Of a DNA stretch of 10,624 nucleotides, positions 4,808-10,624 are shown in pieces. The notes beneath the pieces are model-generated. The model searched no databases. It saw only the letters and a program-made list of their open reading frames with translations, and had not been told where the DNA came from. A program made the translations under genes and the position numbers. Within the stretch, counting starts at the first letter, position 1. Each line of letters begins with the position of its first letter. The stretch is from Gemmatimonadota bacterium (lineage in GTDB: Bacteria; ARS69). The stretch is taken from contig BQJX01000045.1 in NCBI GenBank assembly GCA_021604925.1, positions 1-10,624 on the forward strand, given 5' to 3'.

Positions 4808-5479
4808 TTGAGAAGGATGGTCACGGGGGCCGGTGCGACCCTCGTCGGTTGGGCATTTGCCCTGTCGGCGTTCGCGCAGGGCACCCACGGAGATGATCAC
4901 GTCGCAGAAGACGCTGCCCACGGAGCCGCAGACGCGGCTCACGGAGCGGCCGACGCTGCGCACGCGTCCCCGAATCTCTTCAGCGTGGATCCCGGGCTGC
5001 TCATCTGGACGATCGTCACGTTCGTGATCGTCCTGGTGGTACTGCGGCTCACCGCGTGGAAGCCCCTCATGGCCTCGCTGGAGGAACGCCAGCGGAACAT
5101 CGAGGGGGCGATCGAGGACGCGCGCAAGACCAAGGCCGAGGCGGAACGTCTGCTCGCGAAGTACGAGTCCACCATGAACAACGCCAAGAGTGAGACCCGT
5201 GCCATTCTCGAGGAGGCCCGCCGCGACGGAAAGCAGGTCCAGGAAGAGATCCGCCTGACCGCACAGAAGGAAGCCCAGGAGTTCAAGGAGCGCGCTGAGC
5301 GTGAAATCGAACTCCAGAAGGACGCGGCCAAGCAGGAGATCTGGGACCTCGCCGGCAGTCTCTCCACCGACCTCGCCGGTCGCATCCTGGGGCGCTCGAT
5401 CAATGCGTCCGATCAGGAGCGGCTCGTCAAGGAGCTGGTGGACGAGATGCGTCGTGAGAGCGGAGCGGGGAGCGCCTGA
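4808..5479 (+). CDS. atpF: ATP synthase Fo subunit b with predicted signal peptide
   Basis: Subunit b forms the peripheral stalk that holds F1 against rotation. From TTG 4808 it has 223 residues, longer than the usual 155-170. Residues 1-23 look like a Sec signal peptide (RR at 2-3, hydrophobic 8-22, AFA at 21-23 before QG). Residues 24-56 are a His, Asp and Ala-rich linker with the repeat DAAHGAA. The usual b-subunit membrane helix is at 64-82 (LLIWTIVTFVIVLVVLRLT), followed by WKPL (84-87) and a long charged coiled coil (about 90-190, ERQRNIEGAIEDARKTKAEAERLL and onward). The C-terminal part ends in IWDLAGSLSTDLAGRILGRSI, the delta-contacting region. If cleaved, the linker would lie in the periplasm. 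The alternative start at ATG 4817 still leaves most of the hydrophobic leader. Its stop overlaps the atpH start by one base (TGATG). Confidence 0.92.
   Translation: MRRMVTGAGATLVGWAFALSAFAQGTHGDDHVAEDAAHGAADAAHGAADAAHASPNLFSVDPGLLIWTIVTFVIVLVVLRLTAWKPLMASLEERQRNIEGAIEDARKTKAEAERLLAKYESTMNNAKSETRAILEEARRDGKQVQEEIRLTAQKEAQEFKERAEREIELQKDAAKQEIWDLAGSLSTDLAGRILGRSINASDQERLVKELVDEMRRESGAGSA
4910..4963 (+). repeat. 21-bp tandem repeat within atpF (heptapeptide repeat)
   Basis: Two full 21-base units (4910-4930, 4931-4951) and a partial third encode DAAHGAA, DAAHGAA and DAAHA. Third-codon positions differ between units (GCT/GCG, GCC/GCT, CAC kept) while the peptide is kept. This suggests selection on the peptide or an old duplication, not a recent slippage event. 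Confidence 0.8.
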
Positions 5480-6018
5480 TGCTGGCAAGTCCGGTGGCTC
5501 GCGTCTACGCAGAAGCTCTGTTCGGCATTGCCCGTGAGAAGTCGACGGTGGATGACGTGGCGCAGGAGCTGGAAGAGTTCCGCGCGCTGATCGACGGTCA
5601 ACCGGAGATCGCCGAGTTTCTCAACACCCCGGTGATCGAACCGGCGGTGAAAGTGGCGCAGTTGAAGAAGGCACTGGCGGGGCGGGCCACGGATCTCGTG
5701 TCCGATTTCCTGTGCCTGCTCGTGCAAAAGCGCCGCTTTGCGGCCTTCGGCATGGTCACGGAGGCGTTTCGCGCCATGGCCGACGATCACGCCGGCCGCA
5801 TGCGCGTTTCCGTTCGCAGTGCCACCGCGCTGTCCGATTCGCTTCGGCAGGAATTGGCGGACGCGCTGGGCAAGAGACTGGATAGGACCATCGAGATCGA
5901 AGCAGAGACCGACCCGGAGCTGATGGGCGGGGCGGTCGTCGCAGTTGGCGACAAGGTCTGGGACGGGAGTCTGAAATCCCGCCTGACCCGGTTCCGCAAG
6001 CAGCTAGTCAGGAGTTGA
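5479..6018 (+). CDS. atpH: ATP synthase F1 subunit delta
   Basis: Subunit delta (179 residues, OSCP family) caps the alpha3beta3 hexamer and anchors the b stalk. The N-terminal helical bundle begins with the family's VARVYAEALFGIA (6-18). The C-terminal signature is at 145-169: DPELMGG, then GDKVWDGSLKSRL. Length is typical for the family. The ATG overlaps the last base of the atpF stop (TGATG), so translation is likely coupled and gives matched amounts of b and delta; no separate strong ribosome binding site is needed. AGGAG at 6009-6013, inside its 3' end, serves atpA. Confidence 0.95.
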   Translation: MLASPVARVYAEALFGIAREKSTVDDVAQELEEFRALIDGQPEIAEFLNTPVIEPAVKVAQLKKALAGRATDLVSDFLCLLVQKRRFAAFGMVTEAFRAMADDHAGRMRVSVRSATALSDSLRQELADALGKRLDRTIEIEAETDPELMGGAVVAVGDKVWDGSLKSRLTRFRKQLVRS

Positions 6019-6022
6019 GGCT

Positions 6023-7552
<1,530 letters not shown>

Positions 7553-7573
7553 CGGGAGCAAAGGAAGCCGGGA

Positions 7574-8458
7574 ATGGCACAGGCAAAAGTCCTCCTGAAG
7601 AGGAAGAAGTCGGTCCAGAACACCAAGAAGATCACCCGGACCATGGAAATGGTGTCGACGGCGAAGTACAAGCAGTCGTTCCAGCGGATCCATGCTTCTG
7701 CCCCCTATCAGGAGAAGCTGCGGGAAATGATGTCGGATCTGGCCTCGGCCGGCGCCGAGGTCTCCCATCCGCTGCTCGAGTCCCGGCCGGCCAGGAAGTC
7801 GCTCGTGCTGGTGCTCACGTCCAACCGTGGTCTTTGCGGCGGCTACAACACGAACCTGAACATCCTGGCTCGCAAGCTCCTGCTGGAGGAGCGCGCCGCG
7901 GGCACCGAAGTGGAACTCCACGTCGTGGGCAAGAAGGGCAACTCGTTCTTCCGCGCGCGGCAGGAGCGGATCACCGCCCAGTACGACCACTTCGGCGATC
8001 AGGCCGGCTTCGCGGAGGTCAACGAGCTCGCAGAGGAGTTCATCCGCCGCTACTCGTCCGGCGAGATCGATCGGGTCACGATCGTGTACCAGAAGTTCGT
8101 CTCGGCGGGGCGCCAGGCTCCCGCCGCGGAAACGCTGCTCCCGCTCGGCGGCATCGTCCTCGACCAGGAGGATGCAGCCACGGACGGACCCAAGGCGGCC
8201 AAGAACTACCTGTACTCCCCGGACCCGGACTCGCTGATGCGCGAACTCCTGCCGGCGTATTTCAAGACGACGCTCTACAACGACTTCCTGCAGGCGGTCG
8301 TGGGAGAGCACCTTGCGCGCATGGTCGCCATGAAGAACGCGACGGATGCCGCGAACAAGCTGATCAAGTCGCTGACCCAGCTCTACAACCGGGCGCGACA
8401 GTCGCAGATCACGAACGAGATCGCCGAACTGATGGGCGGTGTCGAGGCCCTGAAGTAG
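7574..8458 (+). CDS. atpG: ATP synthase F1 subunit gamma
   Basis: Subunit gamma (294 residues) is the central rotor shaft. The N-terminal helix reads KRKKSVQNTKKITRTMEMVSTAK (9-31) and pairs with the C-terminal helix ending in the family signature ITNEIAELMGGVEAL (279-293); together they form the coiled coil inside the hexamer. The middle Rossmann-like domain holds SNRGLCGGYN (83-92), also typical. The TRTMEMVSTA form of the first helix, rather than the TKAMKMVAAA type of proteobacteria and firmicutes, hints at a Planctomycetes- or FCB-like lineage; this is a recollection, not a computed result. Start ATG 7574 has AAGGAAG at 7561-7567. There is no chloroplast-type redox insert with paired cysteines. 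Confidence 0.97.
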   Translation: MAQAKVLLKRKKSVQNTKKITRTMEMVSTAKYKQSFQRIHASAPYQEKLREMMSDLASAGAEVSHPLLESRPARKSLVLVLTSNRGLCGGYNTNLNILARKLLLEERAAGTEVELHVVGKKGNSFFRARQERITAQYDHFGDQAGFAEVNELAEEFIRRYSSGEIDRVTIVYQKFVSAGRQAPAAETLLPLGGIVLDQEDAATDGPKAAKNYLYSPDPDSLMRELLPAYFKTTLYNDFLQAVVGEHLARMVAMKNATDAANKLIKSLTQLYNRARQSQITNEIAELMGGVEALK

Positions 8459-8477
8459 CGAACCCACGGAGAGAGCG

Positions 8478-9893
8478 ATGGAAACGATGGTGGAAGGCAA
8501 GATCGTTCAGGTGATCGGTTCGACCCTGGATGCCGAGTTCCCGAAGGACAAACTCCCCGAGATCTACGACGCCATCGTCGTCGATATCGAGCTGGAGGGC
8601 GTGACCAGCACCCTCACGTGCGAGGTGCAGCAGCATCTCGGTGGCAACCGGGTGCGCGCCATTTCGCTCGGCACCACGGACGGCCTGGTCCGCGGCACGA
8701 CCATCCGCAACACGGGCGGTCCCGTGGCCGTGCCGGTCGGTGACGAAACGCTGGGACGGGTGTTCAACCTGCTTGGCGAGCCCATCGACAAGAAGGGCCC
8801 GATCACGACCAAGGAACGGCGGGCCATTCACCAGCAGGCGCCCGAGTTCAAGGACCTGGAGCCGAAGACGCAGATCTTCGAGACCGGAATCAAGGTCGTG
8901 GACCTGCTCGCTCCGTACGTAAAGGGCGGAAAGACGGGCCTCTTCGGAGGTGCCGGCGTGGGCAAGACGGTCATCATCCAGGAGCTGATCCACAACATCG
9001 CCCAGGTGCACGGCGGTTACTCCGTGTTCGCCGGGGTCGGTGAGCGTACGCGCGAGGGAAATGATCTCTGGCTCGAGATGGAAGAGTCCGGCGTGATTGA
9101 CAAGACCGCGCTGGTCTTCGGCCAGATGAACGAGCCGCCGGGAGCCCGCCTGCGGGTGGCGCTGTCCGCGCTCACCATGGCGGAGCACTTCCGCGACCAG
9201 TCGGGCGCCGACGTCCTCCTGTTCATCGACAACATCTTCCGGTTCACGCAGGCCGGTTCCGAGGTGTCCGCGCTTCTGGGCCGGATGCCGTCCGCGGTGG
9301 GCTACCAGCCCACGCTCGGCACGGAGATGGGCGATCTGCAGGAGCGCATCACGTCCACGCAGCACGGCTCGGTCACGTCGATCCAGGCGATCTACGTACC
9401 CGCGGATGACTACACGGATCCCGCGCCGGCCACGGCGTTCACCCACCTGGACTCCACCACGAACCTCTCGCGGCCGATCGCGGAGAAGGGCATCTACCCG
9501 GCCGTGGATCCGCTGGACTCCACCAGTCGCATCATGGATCCGCACGTGCTGGGCGCCGAGCACTACGGCGTGGCCCAGCGGGTCAAGACCACGCTGCAGC
9601 GCTACAAGGATCTCCAGGACATCATCGCCATTCTCGGAATGGATGAGCTGTCGGAAGACGACAAGCTGCTCGTGCAGCGGGCGCGCAAGATCGAGCGCTT
9701 CCTGTCTCAGCCGTTCAACGTGGCCGAGCAGTTCACGGGACTTCCCGGCAAGTACGTCAAGCTGGAGGACACGGTCCGTTCGTTCAAGGAGCTGGTGGAC
9801 GGCGAACACGATCATCTTCCCGAGCAGGCGTTCATGTACGTGGGAACCATCGAGGAGGCCGCAGAGAAGGCCAAGTCGATGGGGAACAAGTAA
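8478..9893 (+). CDS. atpD: ATP synthase F1 subunit beta
   Basis: Subunit beta (471 residues) carries the catalytic sites. The P-loop is GGAGVGKT (157-164). The catalytic glutamate is E189 in GVGERTREGND, the equivalent of E. coli E181. Walker B is VLLFIDN (246-252) with D251. The adenine-pocket tyrosine is Y340, next to the family signature PAVDPLDSTS (341-350). The lever motif usually written DELSEED is DELSEDD here (389-395), a conservative Glu to Asp change. Length is normal. The start is ATG 8478 with GGAGAG at 8468-8473; a second in-frame ATG at 8487 is less well placed. It is the last but one gene of the operon, ten bases before atpC. Confidence 0.98.
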   Translation: METMVEGKIVQVIGSTLDAEFPKDKLPEIYDAIVVDIELEGVTSTLTCEVQQHLGGNRVRAISLGTTDGLVRGTTIRNTGGPVAVPVGDETLGRVFNLLGEPIDKKGPITTKERRAIHQQAPEFKDLEPKTQIFETGIKVVDLLAPYVKGGKTGLFGGAGVGKTVIIQELIHNIAQVHGGYSVFAGVGERTREGNDLWLEMEESGVIDKTALVFGQMNEPPGARLRVALSALTMAEHFRDQSGADVLLFIDNIFRFTQAGSEVSALLGRMPSAVGYQPTLGTEMGDLQERITSTQHGSVTSIQAIYVPADDYTDPAPATAFTHLDSTTNLSRPIAEKGIYPAVDPLDSTSRIMDPHVLGAEHYGVAQRVKTTLQRYKDLQDIIAILGMDELSEDDKLLVQRARKIERFLSQPFNVAEQFTGLPGKYVKLEDTVRSFKELVDGEHDHLPEQAFMYVGTIEEAAEKAKSMGNK

Positions 9894-9903
9894 AGGAGCA
9901 CCC

Positions 9904-10293
9904 ATGGCCACGCTGCACTGCACGGTTGTTACGCCCGAGCGGGCGATCTTCGAGGCGGATGCCGACAAGATCACCGTGCCTGCGTGGGACGGCGAGATCG
10001 GGATTCTCCCGCGTCACGCGCGTCTCCTGGCCAAGCTCGGCGTGGGCGTCCTGCGAATCACGTTCCAGGGCAAGACGGAGGAGATGCTGGTGGATGGCGG
10101 TTTCGTCCAGGTGGCCGATGACAAGGTCACCGTGCTCACGGACAAGGCCACGGACCTGCCGGACATCGACGTGAAGGGCGCCGAGAAGCGCCTGGAAGAA
10201 CTCCGCGGCACGGGCCAGGGCGAGGAGTTCGCCGCGGCCAAGCATCGGCTGCTCACGATGAAACGCGTGAAGGACCGCTTCAACCGAAGCTAG
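9904..10293 (+). CDS. atpC: ATP synthase F1 subunit epsilon
   Basis: Subunit epsilon (129 residues) joins gamma to the c ring and can inhibit ATP hydrolysis. The N-terminal beta-sandwich (about 1-85) contains the family motif DGEIGILPRHARLLAKL (29-45); most members have HAPLL, and here the Pro is Arg (R40). The C-terminal part (about 89-129, KGAEKRLEELRGTG and onward) is a helical hairpin, so the inhibitory domain is present. Start ATG 9904 is fixed by AAGGAG at 9893-9898, which begins on the last base of the atpD stop. A longer in-frame extension upstream would lie wholly inside atpD and is rejected. It ends the operon; a terminator follows 44 bases later. Confidence 0.96.
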   Translation: MATLHCTVVTPERAIFEADADKITVPAWDGEIGILPRHARLLAKLGVGVLRITFQGKTEEMLVDGGFVQVADDKVTVLTDKATDLPDIDVKGAEKRLEELRGTGQGEEFAAAKHRLLTMKRVKDRFNRS

Positions 10294-10337
10294 CGTTCGG
10301 GCGGCCTTCGGGCGGACCCGGCCAGGCAAGGTACCCA

Positions 10338-10376
10338 GGGGAGTGTCCAGCCGGACGCTCCCCTTCTTCGTGTCTC
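10338..10376 (+). terminator. Intrinsic terminator of the atp operon
   Basis: GGGGAGTGTCC (10338-10348) pairs with GGACGCTCCCC (10353-10363) in eleven pairs with one G-U, around an AGCC loop. A T-rich tail, TTCTTCGTGTCTC, follows. The stem is strong enough for Rho-independent termination after atpC. No gene on the opposite strand ends here. Confidence 0.85.
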
Positions 10377-10624
10377 GGCCCCGCCGGATCCGGACCGTGG
10401 CAAGCCCCCCGCCCTCCCGGGCAGGGAACCTCCTGCGTTCCAACGGCTTGGACGCGCCGTTCACGGACCGCTCTTCCACCTTACCTTTGGGTAAGGGTCT
10501 CCTCCCGAAATACGTAATGTCGCCCCGCCCCTCCACTTCCGCGGCCGCAGATTTCGTCACCCGATCCGGTCGATTGCGAACATCTGCAACACCCGCGCAA
10601 TCCCGCGCCCCCGTCGGAAATGGC
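10377..10624. other. Gene-free right edge
   Basis: After the terminator I see no supported gene. An open frame from ATG 10517 runs to the window end, but it has no ribosome binding site and its Pro/Ser/Arg-rich residues look like random G+C-rich DNA. An inverted repeat at 10479-10496 is the only clear structure. The region may carry control signals for a gene beyond the window. Confidence 0.45.
10479..10496. repeat. Inverted repeat CCTTACC-TTTG-GGTAAGG
   Basis: Seven perfect pairs surround a four-base loop in an otherwise structureless spacer. It could be an operator for a gene to the right or a short RNA hairpin. No T run adjoins it on either strand, so it is not a good terminator. Confidence 0.45.

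Noticed and set aside
4910..4963. The atpF repeats as a CRISPR-like or mobile repeat.
   Set aside because: The units are contiguous 21-mers in frame, without spacers, and encode a heptapeptide inside a conserved gene.
4817..5479. ATG 4817 as the start of atpF.
   Set aside because: It is 16 bases from the only good ribosome binding site and would lose the Arg-Arg start of the leader; TTG 4808 has ideal spacing. It remains the main alternative.
9832..10560. A 242-residue minus-strand frame from beyond the operon into atpD.
   Set aside because: It has no convincing ribosome binding site before its GTG, it crosses the atp terminator and all of atpC antisense, and its first 80 residues are Arg/Lys/Gly-rich without motifs.

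Overview
The window is G+C-rich (about two thirds by eye) bacterial chromosome. It carries a complete F-type ATP synthase operon on the + strand (3099-10293), preceded by a small accessory region with one soluble orphan gene and two duplicated secreted-protein genes. The F1Fo sequences are plainly bacterial but not proteobacterial or firmicute in flavour. The gamma subunit opens with a TRTMEMVSTAK-type helix, subunit a carries the His/Glu swap relative to E. coli, and subunit b has a predicted signal peptide. Together with the secreted paralogues ending in WGSIKTLYR, this suggests a poorly cultured Gram-negative lineage such as Candidatus Eisenbacteria, Latescibacteria or a Gemmatimonadota relative. 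That placement is inference from memory, not a database result.

Layout. Positions 1-76 hold the first 25 codons of a minus-strand gene leaving the window. Positions 77-308 are a divergent intergenic region with a 14-bp perfect palindrome. A 209-residue unknown soluble protein follows (309-938, +). It converges on the minus-strand pair through a long stem-loop (990-1028) that can terminate both sides. The pair (1070-1630 and 1855-2415) encodes two 186-residue secreted proteins about 79% identical by my ungapped hand alignment. The distal copy has a recognisable promoter and its own terminator, so the two are probably separate transcription units. Positions 2520-3098 hold no gene I can support, only a 14-bp palindrome and a GC-rich stem-loop.

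The ATP synthase operon has the order atpZ-atpI-atpB-atpE-atpF-atpH-atpA-atpG-atpD-atpC. It has short spacers, three start/stop overlaps (atpZ/atpI, atpI/atpB, atpF/atpH) and a strong intrinsic terminator at 10338-10376. All catalytic and ion-channel residues I checked are present, and the c subunit lacks the sodium ligands, so the enzyme should be a working proton-coupled synthase. AtpZ and AtpI probably help assemble the c ring. The a, b and c subunits form Fo; alpha, beta, gamma, delta and epsilon form F1. Two features stand out. A 13-bp stem-loop fills the atpE-atpF gap and ends exactly at the atpF ribosome binding site. AtpF itself starts at TTG with a predicted signal peptide and a His/Asp/Ala heptad repeat ahead of its membrane helix.

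Positions 10377-10624 contain one inverted repeat and no supported gene. I found no CRISPR array, insertion sequence, tRNA, rRNA or defence system. Most of the window is ordinary core metabolism.
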